Source: JBNJFY01 sp051747265 (lineage in GTDB: Bacteria; Bacteroidota; Rhodothermia; Balneolales; Balneolaceae). From it: a DNA stretch of 64,000 bases. Location: the NCBI GenBank assembly GCA_051747265.1, contig JBNJFY010000008.1, forward strand, positions 62,001 through 126,000. Reading direction: 5' to 3'. Every line of letters begins with the position of its first letter. Positions within the stretch are counted from its first letter, which is position 1. Of the stretch, positions 8,754 through 18,133 are shown piece by piece. The notes under the pieces are model-generated. The model made no database searches. It saw only the letters and a program-made list of their open reading frames with translations, and had not been told where the DNA came from. A program made the translations under genes and the position numbers.

Positions 8754-11700
8754 TCAATTGATAATGACAAGTTTTTCGATTTTTTCAAACTTCTGGCGAC
8801 CATTTTCTGTATCTGTTTTTATTTGGATATGATACAAGTAGGTTCCGGTGGCCAGGCGTTGCCCCTGAGCTCGTCCATTCCAGGGTATTCGGGCTAGTCC
8901 GCCAGCAGACACCAAGTCTGTGGTTATCCGTTCTACGGGACGCCCACTCAGGGTAAACAGTCTTATTTCAACCTCCAGAAGCTGCCCGGGTTGGTTGTGT
9001 TCAAACACAAACTCCGTTGATTCATGCATCGGATTAGGATAGTTAAATACATTCTGTACCGACAAATCCCGTGAGGCGGCTACCTGAAATTGGATCTGTT
9101 GCTCTGAGGGATTATTATATACATCCCACGCTTCCACATTCAGTTCATACGAGCCTTCCGGTAGTGATTCAATTGGATATTCGATGCGCCCTTCCTGATA
9201 ACTGTCAATGGTACTTTCGTAGTATTTATTGAGCACAAATTTCTGTTCGGGTTGGGTGTCAATAGTGGCAATGATTTCATGTCCAATTCCATTACCCGTT
9301 GTATTTATGCCAGATTGATCGAAAAGTTCCACAATCAGGGTGGGCGAGTCATTAACTAAGGCTCCATTTAGAAAGGTTTCATCATTTAGGTAGACATCCA
9401 TTTCCGGCCCCTGTTGATCAACCGGAGCATTTTCGTTGATCCCTTGAAAGCGAATACGTTCAAAAGAGCCAGTCGCATCGATATCCGAAGCTGTCGATTG
9501 GGCGTACATCAATACTCGGCCTGTGGAATCACTGTAACTGATGTCTTCCGGTATGATGAACTGAGCAGACAGTTGCCCGTTTTGCACACTTACCGGACCA
9601 GAAAACAATACGTCATTTTGAATGCGATATCGGCACTGCGGGAGATAACAGGATGGCGCCCATGATTTGTCGGCATAGGATACATAGCGATCAGCATCCA
9701 TGACGGTAACTTGTGCTCGTCCCTGGAAAGAGGGTTGCGGGTTTCCTTGCCAATTCAAGACATTTCCGCCTATTTGGGCTTGGGAAAGAGCCGGCAAGGT
9801 ATAAATAGAGTCTGGCGGTTGGGTGGCAATAGAGGCATTGTTCAGTTCCGTAACTTCCGTTTTCTGCTCCGGCAATCCTATTCGCTGGACCGGATCCCCA
9901 AGGAGAATAAATTTTCGGCTATTGAACGAAGCTCCCACGGAGGTGTTTTTGGTATTCCTCATGATATCTCCCAACCGTTGTGGCCTCCCTTGAGAATCGC
10001 GTGTAATCATCTGCTGAGAGAGTTGAATGTTCAGCCCAAAATTGCTGGAGGTTGGCGTGCTGCTGGTATAGACCACCCGCGTGGTAGTAAACGCTGCGGT
10101 AGCCCCACCTTTTGGCCAAAGGACGAGTTCTTCGGCTCCCGATTGCCCATCCGGATCATCATAGCGACCGAAGGAGCAGGTGGCGGTAACAAAGATTGTG
10201 GGTTTCTGCTGATTGGTCAGTTCACGGACTTGCTCGGCTACAAAAAGTCGTTCGCCGCTCAATATCCGTTCCGCTCCATGACCAGAATAATTTAAAACCA
10301 GCGAACCATCGTTGACCGCTCGGATAAAGTCGCGGCTGGCCTGAGGCATCCGCCGACCTTCGGGCGTAAATTCAGCAGGGTAGCTCAGTTCATAAATCTT
10401 ATTGAACCGAATGCCCGCTTCTTGACGATTAAGTCGCTCCGCCGTGCCTTCGGCGTTCAGGGTGTGAAGATCACGATCATTGCTGGATCCTGCCAAATCA
10501 TCATCGGCGGCGAAGGTAAATTCGGTGCGCCAGCTGCCCCGAGAGGATGGTGATTCGTACTGCCGCCACTTTTCCATGACCGCTTGGGCTTCTTCTACTG
10601 ATTGAACCGGTAGCCGACCGATTCCAATATCCAGACGTTGGGAGGTATCATTGGAGTCCCAGCTACCTTCCTGATCGTCAAGTAGGCCAAAAAAATCATC
10701 ACTTCCATAGCTGCTAACCCGACTGTATGATTCCTCACTTTGATAGGTGAACACCAAATTGGGACGTCCCTCGGAACCCAATATATTCTTGTAATCAAAC
10801 GATGTATCCCCAAAAAATAATAGATATTCGGGCCGTGGGGCATTGTCTTGCAGAGCTCGTTGATCCAGATGTCGCATGTAGTTACGTATGGCTACGACAT
10901 CGGGAGTGCCTCCTGAAAAGGCATTAAACAGCTGTTGTTGAGTGACGACCACTGGGGTGAGCTGATCATTTTGCTGGCGATAATTTGCCCATTCTTGAGC
11001 CGCGGAAAGTAACCGTTGGGAGGTCACAATTACATAATTAGGATAGCCAGCCGGTGATTTTACCTGCTGATTTTTTACCGTAGAACCAATGGGGGGCGTT
11101 TTAGGTTGGGGGGTGGCCAAAAATTGTTCTCCCGCCCTACCCGAAGCCCGAACCTGATACTGATCGCCGGAAGGAGTAGCCTCCAGCCAGATCGGATCAG
11201 TGGGGTCGCTAACATTCAAGACATAGGGCGCACTATTGAAACCGCTGAGTATATACTCATCAATGCTATTGGAGCTGCCATCCGGGGGGGCGTAGAAACG
11301 GAGCTGGTTACTGTTGGCCTGGAGCGGCCGATGCGCAAACACGCGGATCCAATCCACCCAGGCGCGAGCACCAGAATCACCACTTTGATAACGCATGGTT
11401 ATCTCTACAATGCCATTTTCCACCGGAACCTCTAACTGGGTGTCCAGCATATCTGTTCGAGCCGCAAAACCTTCTGGGGAGGTGTAGCTAAAAATTTGAG
11501 ATGGGGAGAGGGTACCGGCTAGTTGTCCGTTTACAAAGACCTCAATGCGATTGCTCTGTATAGAACGAGCGGCCGCTTTTGCCTGGATAGTGAGGGTCGG
11601 TGTGCCGGTTAAGCCGGATAGCGTATCTCGAAATACGACCTGCTCCACGCCCAACTCGAGACGATCCCCCAGCCACTCCAAGCCGGATTTTAAATCTTCT

Positions 11701-12662
11701 TCCGGCTTATGTCGCTCTTCTTCCATCCAGCGAAAATCGTTGAAGGTGGAATGTTGTTGATTCACCGTAGAACCGGAATAGTTCTCCGGCTGGGCCGATA
11801 CTCCCGGCGAGGATCCTACTTTCAAGAATACATAACTAGTATCGCTATAGGGGTGAATTTGCTGGGTGAATTGCGTGGCATCGCTATTCCATTTAACGCG
11901 ATGCGGGGCGGCAGCCCAAAACAGTATACGATCTCCATCATCCAGGGAACCGTCGCCCGTGCCTTCGCGCAACACTGGTAGTTCCCGAAAGTTTGGTAAC
12001 GGCTGATCGTTGGGGTGGGGAAGTGGATCCGGTCGCATGGCCCAAACTTGCAAATGCTGAGGATTGATATCTTGCACAGGGATCTCCAAGTTTTCCAGAT
12101 AATCAGCATCTAGTTGGTACAGATTCGATTCTATAATGGGAATTTTGTACCACTGGCCAGCACTCAATGGTTCCGCCTGTCTATGTATTTGTTGTACCGA
12201 CTTTTCCCTGCCACCTGCCGGTTTATCAAAGACCCGAAAGCGAACTCGTTGTGTGACCAGTGCCTCTTTGGATCCGGCCGAGCGTACGACATGAAGGCGA
12301 AGACTGACGCGTTTGCTGCCCCGATAATAACCGGGTATATCTTGTTCTATAAGAGGGGAATTGGGCTCAGTTGGAACTCCGGTAACCGAACGATACTGCT
12401 TCCAGCTTTGAGTGTTAAATGACCAGCGCGAAATGGGTACACGGCGAACGACTTGAGATAAAATTTCTACCGGTGGTTGATCATTGAGATAGCCTGGGAA
12501 TTCAAATGGTTGATCCAGATTTAAACTGTCATTTCGGAACTCATATTCGGTATATCGATCTGTAGAACGCAGTTTGGTTAACTGCTGGGCCTGTAGCGTA
12601 AGCACAGGTAAAATGCCCCAGAGGATAGCCAGTCCGAGCGTCCAGTGTAGTATTCTGGACAT
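8754..12662 (-). CDS. porU: Type IX secretion system sortase PorU (C25-type cysteine peptidase)
   Basis: I chose the ATG at 12662 because a signal peptide follows it directly (MSRILHWTLGLAILWGILPV, cleavage near LQAQQ) and AAAGA precedes it. An in-frame ATG at 12743 would add 27 residues that do not fit. The product has about 1302 residues. The gingipain-like C25 domain contains LFFGDTSFDYK, then VLNYSGHGAERI with the catalytic His (about 795), then TATCSFGRYDDP with the catalytic Cys (about 829). The C-terminus contains FNYPNPMHESTEFVF, an Ig-like sorting-domain-type end. PorU removes T9SS sorting domains and attaches cargo to anionic lipopolysaccharide at the cell surface. It is the first gene of the porU-porV cluster. 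Confidence 0.9.
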   Translation of the reverse strand: MSRILHWTLGLAILWGILPVLTLQAQQLTKLRSTDRYTEYEFRNDSLNLDQPFEFPGYLNDQPPVEILSQVVRRVPISRWSFNTQSWKQYRSVTGVPTEPNSPLIEQDIPGYYRGSKRVSLRLHVVRSAGSKEALVTQRVRFRVFDKPAGGREKSVQQIHRQAEPLSAGQWYKIPIIESNLYQLDADYLENLEIPVQDINPQHLQVWAMRPDPLPHPNDQPLPNFRELPVLREGTGDGSLDDGDRILFWAAAPHRVKWNSDATQFTQQIHPYSDTSYVFLKVGSSPGVSAQPENYSGSTVNQQHSTFNDFRWMEEERHKPEEDLKSGLEWLGDRLELGVEQVVFRDTLSGLTGTPTLTIQAKAAARSIQSNRIEVFVNGQLAGTLSPSQIFSYTSPEGFAARTDMLDTQLEVPVENGIVEITMRYQSGDSGARAWVDWIRVFAHRPLQANSNQLRFYAPPDGSSNSIDEYILSGFNSAPYVLNVSDPTDPIWLEATPSGDQYQVRASGRAGEQFLATPQPKTPPIGSTVKNQQVKSPAGYPNYVIVTSQRLLSAAQEWANYRQQNDQLTPVVVTQQQLFNAFSGGTPDVVAIRNYMRHLDQRALQDNAPRPEYLLFFGDTSFDYKNILGSEGRPNLVFTYQSEESYSRVSSYGSDDFFGLLDDQEGSWDSNDTSQRLDIGIGRLPVQSVEEAQAVMEKWRQYESPSSRGSWRTEFTFAADDDLAGSSNDRDLHTLNAEGTAERLNRQEAGIRFNKIYELSYPAEFTPEGRRMPQASRDFIRAVNDGSLVLNYSGHGAERILSGERLFVAEQVRELTNQQKPTIFVTATCSFGRYDDPDGQSGAEELVLWPKGGATAAFTTTRVVYTSSTPTSSNFGLNIQLSQQMITRDSQGRPQRLGDIMRNTKNTSVGASFNSRKFILLGDPVQRIGLPEQKTEVTELNNASIATQPPDSIYTLPALSQAQIGGNVLNWQGNPQPSFQGRAQVTVMDADRYVSYADKSWAPSCYLPQCRYRIQNDVLFSGPVSVQNGQLSAQFIIPEDISYSDSTGRVLMYAQSTASDIDATGSFERIRFQGINENAPVDQQGPEMDVYLNDETFLNGALVNDSPTLIVELFDQSGINTTGNGIGHEIIATIDTQPEQKFVLNKYYESTIDSYQEGRIEYPIESLPEGSYELNVEAWDVYNNPSEQQIQFQVAASRDLSVQNVFNYPNPMHESTEFVFEHNQPGQLLEVEIRLFTLSGRPVERITTDLVSAGGLARIPWNGRAQGQRLATGTYLYHIQIKTDTENGRQKFEKIEKLVIIN

Positions 12663-12832
12663 TCTTTCAGTATGGTTGGTAGTTTGGATCAAATTACGGA
12701 TAGCGAAAATGTGGATGTGAGTCTCTCCAATAACGAGAATCAATATACGCTGTTTTATCCAGAGAGGTCAAAAAGTAGCAATCAGCGTGGAGAAAGCCTA
12801 TCGGGCACGTAGTATGGACATAGCATTGCGGC

Positions 12833-12867
12833 AAAAAAAAGCCCTCCGGCCTGCGGCAAGAGGGCTT
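12833..12867 (-). terminator. Intrinsic terminator after the thiolase gene
   Basis: An 8-bp stem (12839-12846 with 12860-12867) with a 13-nt loop is followed on the minus strand by eight T residues (12840-12833). It separates the thiolase gene from porU, so porU needs its own promoter in about 12663-12830. Confidence 0.85.
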
Positions 12868-12895
12868 CTTAAATAAGTATGGGTGGGAAGATGAA

Positions 12896-14074
12896 TTATA
12901 ACATCTCAACAACCATCGCGGATGCACCACCACCGCCATTACAGATACCAGCGCAACCCTTGGTACCACCTGTTCGATTAAGAGCGTGCAACAAAGTTAC
13001 GATGATACGAGCACCGGAACAGCCAATAGGATGACCGATACTTACCGCTCCGCCGTGGATATTCACTTTCTCCGGATCCAGTTCCAGAAGCTGATTGTTG
13101 ATCAGGGAAACGACAGAGAAGGCCTCGTTGATCTCCCACAGATCGACCTCGTCTTTATCCAGGCCGGCACGTTTCAGGGCTACCGGAATGGCATCGGCCG
13201 GAGCCGTCGTAAACCATTCGGGCGCTTTGGCGGCCGAACCCTGACCGGTGATCTTGGCCAACGGTTTCAGCCCCAACTCTTCGGCTTTTTCAGCAGACAT
13301 CAATAGCACGGCTGCTGCGCCATCGTTGATAGAACTAGCGTTTGCCGGGGTTACGGTACCGCCTTTTTTGAAAACGGTAGGCAGTTTGGGAAATTTCTCG
13401 AATTTCACGCGATTCAATTCCTCGTCGCTGTCAACTTCGGTGACATTGCCTTTGCGATCTTTCACCTTTATCGTCGTGATTTCATCATCAAACCAACCTT
13501 CGTCGCGAGCTTTGATGGCTCGTTTGTAGGAAGTTTCGGCAAACTGGTCTTGGTCTTCACGGCTTATGTTGCAGTCCGACGCGCAGAGCTCGGCAGCGCT
13601 ACCCATGTGGAAATCATTGTAAACATCCCACAGGCCATCTTTGATAATACCGTCTTGCACTTCTCCATGACCCAATTTGGATCCGAATCGTTGCTTGGGA
13701 AGGTAGTAGGGCACATTACTCATGCTTTCCATTCCTCCGGCTACGATCACATCGGCTTCGCCCAGTTGAATCTGGTTGGCGGCAGTCATAATGGCTTTCA
13801 TACCAGAAGCGCATACCTTGTTAATCGTTGTGGAGGGCGTATTTTCACTTAATCCAGCCTTCATAGCCGCTTGACGAGCAGGGGCTTGTCCCACACCCGC
13901 GGTCAATACATTACCCATTACAACTTCTTGCACTTGCTCGGGTTTTACGCCCGCGTCTTTCAACACATCTACGATGGCGGCTGCCCCTAATTCAGGAGCG
14001 GAGTAGGAGGCAAGGCTACCACCAAAGGATCCCAGTGGGGTTCGTTTTGCGGAGACTATAACTACGTCTTTCAT
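12896..14074 (-). CDS. atoB: Acetyl-CoA C-acetyltransferase (thiolase)
   Basis: The 392-residue length is standard for cytosolic thiolases. The acyl-accepting Cys is C88 in NKVCASGMKA. The catalytic His is H348 in HGGAVSIGHPIG, and the proton-shuttling Cys is C378 in GCAGICNGGGGAS. The enzyme condenses two acetyl-CoA to acetoacetyl-CoA or cleaves 3-ketoacyl-CoA. The short-chain biosynthetic type (AtoB/PhaA/ThlA) is suggested by ESMSNVPYYLP. No other genes for the pathway are adjacent, so the direction of the reaction is open; acyl-CoA dehydrogenases and electron-transfer flavoprotein genes elsewhere in the window favour acyl-CoA degradation. Confidence 0.93.
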   Translation of the reverse strand: MKDVVIVSAKRTPLGSFGGSLASYSAPELGAAAIVDVLKDAGVKPEQVQEVVMGNVLTAGVGQAPARQAAMKAGLSENTPSTTINKVCASGMKAIMTAANQIQLGEADVIVAGGMESMSNVPYYLPKQRFGSKLGHGEVQDGIIKDGLWDVYNDFHMGSAAELCASDCNISREDQDQFAETSYKRAIKARDEGWFDDEITTIKVKDRKGNVTEVDSDEELNRVKFEKFPKLPTVFKKGGTVTPANASSINDGAAAVLLMSAEKAEELGLKPLAKITGQGSAAKAPEWFTTAPADAIPVALKRAGLDKDEVDLWEINEAFSVVSLINNQLLELDPEKVNIHGGAVSIGHPIGCSGARIIVTLLHALNRTGGTKGCAGICNGGGGASAMVVEML

Positions 14075-14130
14075 ATAATAATGGAGTTTAATATTAGCAT
14101 TAAAAAATAAATGAGATTCAATAGACCGTA

Positions 14131-15270
14131 TTAAGCAAAGGCCTGATCCAGGTCGTCAATAAGGTCGTCAATATCTTCAATTCCAACGGACAGTCGTATC
14201 AGGGAATCCTTTAATCCCGCTTTTTCTCGTTCTGCTTTGGGGATGGAGCCATGCGTCATTGAAGCTGGATGGCTAATCAAAGATTCAACTCCACCCAGAC
14301 TTTCGGCCAGGGTAAAGTAACGAGTGCGCGTCATGAAAGCTTGTGCTTCCTTCATGGTGTCATCGGTCAATGTAAAAGAGACCATGGCTCCGAAGTCGGA
14401 CATCTGCTTTTTGGCAATGTCATGTTGTGGATGCGACTCCAATCCCGGATACCGAACATTGCCTACGGCCGGATGGTTTTCCAGGAAGTCGGCGATGTTC
14501 TTAGCATTGTTGGTCGCTCGCTCAACACGTACAGATAATGTTTTAATGCCTCGCAGGGTGAGGTAGCAATCCATAGGACCGGGAATGGCACCGGTTGTTT
14601 TCTGTTGAAATCGCAGATGTTCCAGGATCTTTTCATCGGAGGTAGCGATGGCACCACCAATAATATCTGAGTGTCCCCCCAAATATTTGGTTGTTGAGTG
14701 GAGTACCGCGTCGGCTCCCAGATCCAGAGGATTCTGCAGATAGGGCGAGGCAAAAGTATTATCCACTACCGAGATGATATCATTGGAACGGGCGTAATCG
14801 GTAAGCTCCTGAATATCAACAATGCGTAACAGGGGATTGGTGGGGGTTTCAATCCAGATCATCTTGGTTTGATCCGTCCGGGCCTGCTCCACCTCATTCA
14901 TATCAGACATATCCACAAAGGTATAATCAACGCCATAGGGTTGAAAAACCTGAGTGAACAATCGGTAGGATCCACCATAAAGATCATTAGAAGCAATAAC
15001 ATGGTCGCCGGGGCGCAGCATTTTCATAATTGCGTCCATGGAGGCGCATCCGCTGGCAAAACAGGCGGCTTGATCGGCATTTTCCAGGCCGGCAATCATC
15101 TTTTCTAAAGCAGTTCTGGTCGGATTGCCTACTCGGGCATAATCGTACCCCTTATTCACATTCGGGGCTTCCTGAGCATAGGTTGAGGTTTGAAAGATCG
15201 GAGGCATTACCGCACCGGAGGTCTCTTCCGGCTGTTGCCCGGCGTGTATCGTTTTAGTATTAAATTTCAT
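14131..15270 (-). CDS. Cystathionine gamma-synthase / gamma-lyase family PLP enzyme
   Basis: The 379-residue protein matches the Cys/Met-metabolism PLP family along its whole length: YDYARVGNPTRTALEK near the N-terminus, FASGCASMDAIM in the cofactor-binding region, WIETPTNPLLRIVDI, and the Schiff-base lysine K195 in HSTTKYLGGHSD. The C-terminal part has SLGGVESLISHPASMTH, typical of MetB/CGL proteins. Members make cystathionine from an O-acyl-homoserine and cysteine or break cystathionine to cysteine, and many do both, so I give no symbol. It lies upstream of the thiolase gene with a 56-bp gap; no functional link is evident. Confidence 0.9.
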   Translation of the reverse strand: MKFNTKTIHAGQQPEETSGAVMPPIFQTSTYAQEAPNVNKGYDYARVGNPTRTALEKMIAGLENADQAACFASGCASMDAIMKMLRPGDHVIASNDLYGGSYRLFTQVFQPYGVDYTFVDMSDMNEVEQARTDQTKMIWIETPTNPLLRIVDIQELTDYARSNDIISVVDNTFASPYLQNPLDLGADAVLHSTTKYLGGHSDIIGGAIATSDEKILEHLRFQQKTTGAIPGPMDCYLTLRGIKTLSVRVERATNNAKNIADFLENHPAVGNVRYPGLESHPQHDIAKKQMSDFGAMVSFTLTDDTMKEAQAFMTRTRYFTLAESLGGVESLISHPASMTHGSIPKAEREKAGLKDSLIRLSVGIEDIDDLIDDLDQAFA

Positions 15271-15330
15271 AAGAATCGGTTCTGCAGACTTCGTGGTTTA
15301 AATGATGGTGATGGATAAAAAAGGAATTGG

Positions 15331-16674
15331 TTACAAGTTGGCTTTTTTAAAAGCTTCATCGGCCTTAGGTGTCATCCCCAAATAGGAGTAAGCATGATAA
15401 AGAGCTTTCCAGATGTCCGTGTCTTGCGGCTGAATTTCCGTCACCCGTTCCAAGTATGGCAGTGCTGTTTTTATATAATCTTCAATCAAACCTGAGGTTG
15501 TTTCATATTGCTGGGATGAAACATAGGGTGCTAAGGTTAGATAAATTTTTGAGGCATTATGAAAATAGATACCCACTTCTCTTAACACGGTCATATCATC
15601 CTGTGTCAAATTACCGGCCCGCAAATAATTGTATTCTCCCCCCGCTAACTGTTGTTCAATATTAGCGAAGGTGGCATCCAGCGAATCCGTCCATAAACTG
15701 GATTTGGTTTGATCCGGTAGACTATCCAGGGAAACCCGATAGCGGAGGCTGTCCACATTCCGTAATGAGTCTAATCGGCTTTGGAGATCTAACTGCAGCT
15801 GTTCGGCTTGTCGTTTGGCTAAGGCGTATTGTTGAGCTCCCAAATTCTGTAAAATTTGAACGCTATCTGGATACTGCTCTTTCAGACCATTCAGTAGTTG
15901 GATAGCCCGAGGATGTTCCTCTTGTTGTATATAGCGTTGGGCAAGGATGCCTGTGATGTTGTGTTGATCGGATAAGGCACTATTGTGTTGTTGATAATAT
16001 GCGTAGGCCGAGTCGGTTTGACCCTCTTGGAGCATGGTGCGCACAATCCGGATGTGAAATTCTTTGGATTGCTTGCCTTCCGTATGGTCGCGGATATATT
16101 TCAGTTTGCTAAGTAGTTCAGTACTTTTTTCGCTTTTTTCGTAAGCCAAGGCAATCATTTGATGAGATACCAAACTATCCGGGATGATGGTCGTTGCATT
16201 GGTCAAATGAGCAATGCTGTTGGCCAGCTGATCTTCGTTGGGGTTGTCCTTTTCAAGTAAAGCAACTCCCGCGTTGTGCTCAATACTCCATGTACTTTGC
16301 AACAAGGGGACAATATCGGCGGATTCCTGATTACTCCGTTTTTGATCTCGGTATAACTGCTGAGCCTTTAGCAAAGCGGCACGCATTTTTTCGTAATTTC
16401 CGAGTCGTTTAGCCGGATTCGATTTATTCGAGGCAATCTGCGAATGGATGTATCCCCGATAATAAAAGGCATCCGCGTTTTCGGGAGATTCCTCAATAGC
16501 CTGACTCAAATTTTTCAACGATTGGCCATACTGTTGTTTGGCCAGATTGAGTTTGGCTTCTTCGATAAGTGGTTGTGTAGTACAGGCACTTAAAAAAAGA
16601 AGCCCGAAAGCGAGTATAGCACTCGCCATTCGGGCTTTAAGACCTGCAATTTGTCGTAATGTAGTTTTCAGCAT
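15331..16674 (-). CDS. TPR lipoprotein A
   Basis: The 447-residue protein has a lipoprotein signal: hydrophobic AILAFGLLFL, then lipobox LSAC with Cys at about residue 31. ATG 16674 and ATG 16629 (MASAILAF) are both possible starts. The body consists of helix-turn-helix TPR-like repeats, for example AFYYRGYIHSQIASNKSNP near the N-terminus and YLERVTEIQPQDTDIWKALYHAYSYLGM at the end. It shares its architecture and several motifs with the adjacent gene at 16704-18002, so the pair is a tandem duplication. The role is probably scaffolding in the periplasm or inner leaflet of the outer membrane; no specific function can be assigned. The signal-peptide region can form a terminator-like hairpin. Confidence 0.85.
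   Translation of the reverse strand: MLKTTLRQIAGLKARMASAILAFGLLFLSACTTQPLIEEAKLNLAKQQYGQSLKNLSQAIEESPENADAFYYRGYIHSQIASNKSNPAKRLGNYEKMRAALLKAQQLYRDQKRSNQESADIVPLLQSTWSIEHNAGVALLEKDNPNEDQLANSIAHLTNATTIIPDSLVSHQMIALAYEKSEKSTELLSKLKYIRDHTEGKQSKEFHIRIVRTMLQEGQTDSAYAYYQQHNSALSDQHNITGILAQRYIQQEEHPRAIQLLNGLKEQYPDSVQILQNLGAQQYALAKRQAEQLQLDLQSRLDSLRNVDSLRYRVSLDSLPDQTKSSLWTDSLDATFANIEQQLAGGEYNYLRAGNLTQDDMTVLREVGIYFHNASKIYLTLAPYVSSQQYETTSGLIEDYIKTALPYLERVTEIQPQDTDIWKALYHAYSYLGMTPKADEAFKKANL
16591..16637 (-). other. Terminator-like hairpin inside the signal-peptide coding region of TPR lipoprotein A
   Basis: Arms at 16600-16608 and 16629-16637 pair over 9 bp, and an inner 6-bp stem pairs 16610-16615 with 16621-16626. 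On the coding (minus) strand the structure is followed by C and then seven T at 16598-16592. It sits over the alternative start ATG (16629-16627). Part or all of the T-run encodes signal-peptide Leu/Phe codons, so chance is possible, but the whole has the form of an intrinsic terminator or attenuator. Confidence 0.6.
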
Positions 16675-16703
16675 TGCATGCTATTTACTGCAGAAGCAGG
16701 TGC

Positions 16704-18002
16704 TTACATTCCAGCTTTTTCCATGGCTTCCTGAGCTTTCTCATTCATACCCAGAGAGGTATAAACACGAAACAGGTTAGACCAGAATTGTTTGTTGTTA
16801 GGCTCAATTTCCGTGGCCTTTTCATAGTATTTACGAGCTTCTTGTAGTTGCTCTTTGGCTTCTTTATCCAGTTCGGCCGCTTTTTCGTTGTCTTGCGTTC
16901 GGTTACGCTCTTCAAAAAGTGCAGCTGCTTTGTTTTGATAAATAATGCCCAAGGTATTATGCGCGATGGCTTCTTCTGGGCGAATCTCAACAACCTTTTT
17001 CAAGGAACTGGAAGCCTCGGAAGTCATCTCGTCAATTTGAGCTTGAAGTTCTTCATTCGTCTTCTCCAGAGAATCAATCTTCGCCTGGGCCTCTTCATCA
17101 CCATCATTGTCGGCCTTTTCAAGCTCAAACAATTGATCATAGTTGTCAGAGAGCTCTTCTGTTAATCGAGTGGCCGATTGATAAATGGTAGTACCATATA
17201 CCAAGTGATACTGTGCGTTATCCGGCTGCATTTCGATAAGTTTGCGAACGGTGCTCAGTGCTTTATCGTACTCTTGGAGACTGAGATAGGTATCGGCCAA
17301 GTCTTGGCGCAGCTTAACATTATTTGGGTAGTTTTCAAGTCCTTCGCTTAACAGGTCTCGAGCTTTTTCATAGCTCTCTACATTGCGATAGAACAAGCCG
17401 AGTCGCTGATATTTGTCAGCAGGCGGATTCTCGGTTTTCTGCATGTAAACTTCCATGGCATCAATAGCGCCCGGAACGTTGTTGTTCATGACTTGGATTT
17501 CGGCCAGTACTTGCCAGGAAAGAGTGCTATCCGGGATAATAATGGTAGCATTCTTCAAATGAGATACCGCATCATCCATCTTGCCTTCAATAGCTCGGAG
17601 ACTGTCACTACCAGCAATTTTAACCGCGGAATTGTGCTCTTCACTCCAGGTAGAAGTTAAAACCGCGTCCAAGTTTTCGGATTCGGCCGGTTTTTCTTCC
17701 ATGGTCGCGTAGATAGAATCTGCTTTGCCAAACAGCTTACGCATTTCTTTATAGTTTTCTTTGCGATCAGCCGGTTCCTTTTGATTAGCTAATTGGCCTA
17801 TGGCTACAGCCTTGTAGTAATAAGCATTAGCGTTGTTGGGATTCGTTTCCAGGGCGCGGTTAGCTGCTTCGAGGGCTGCTTCCGGATTTTGGCTGCGAAG
17901 ACTGTTTTTGGCTTCCTTTACATTGGGATCCAAATTGGAGCAACTCGCAAGCAAGCCAATGGAAAGAAGTAGTGTAAATAGGCGTAACGAACGTTTAAAC
18001 AT
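16704..18002 (-). CDS. TPR lipoprotein B
   Basis: The 432-residue protein has a clear lipoprotein signal (MFKRSLRLFTLLLSIGLLASC, Cys at about residue 21). Canonical TPR units follow: ALEANRALETNPNNANAYYY-like near residue 50, LLSEGLENYPNNVKLRQDLADTYL, and YYEKATEIEPNNKQFWSNLFRVYTSLGM at the end. A charged coiled-coil stretch (ELEKADNDGDEEAQAKIDSL) lies in the middle. It is the upstream member of a tandem pair with lipoprotein A; both share N(A/D)AxYYxxxxxxQxA after the first repeat and a YTSLGM/YSYLGM ending. An envelope scaffold or protein-interaction role is inferred. Confidence 0.88.
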   Translation of the reverse strand: MFKRSLRLFTLLLSIGLLASCSNLDPNVKEAKNSLRSQNPEAALEAANRALETNPNNANAYYYKAVAIGQLANQKEPADRKENYKEMRKLFGKADSIYATMEEKPAESENLDAVLTSTWSEEHNSAVKIAGSDSLRAIEGKMDDAVSHLKNATIIIPDSTLSWQVLAEIQVMNNNVPGAIDAMEVYMQKTENPPADKYQRLGLFYRNVESYEKARDLLSEGLENYPNNVKLRQDLADTYLSLQEYDKALSTVRKLIEMQPDNAQYHLVYGTTIYQSATRLTEELSDNYDQLFELEKADNDGDEEAQAKIDSLEKTNEELQAQIDEMTSEASSSLKKVVEIRPEEAIAHNTLGIIYQNKAAALFEERNRTQDNEKAAELDKEAKEQLQEARKYYEKATEIEPNNKQFWSNLFRVYTSLGMNEKAQEAMEKAGM

Positions 18003-18133
18003 GATGTTAGGCTTGGTAATTGATTTTTATGTTATGCCGCAAAATTGATCTGGAAAATAAGTATAAGCAGTGGTGTTCGCAATCATTCTATGTTTAGATG
18101 CATACTTCTGGGTTTTTCGATATACTTGAAGTC

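Noticed and set aside
9711..10295. 194-codon open frame on the plus strand within porU
   Set aside because: It is antisense to the C25 catalytic region, including the active-site His and Cys codons, and has no family features.
12663..12743. 27-residue N-terminal extension of PorU
   Set aside because: A typical signal peptide begins at ATG 12662, and an extension would place a charged segment before it.
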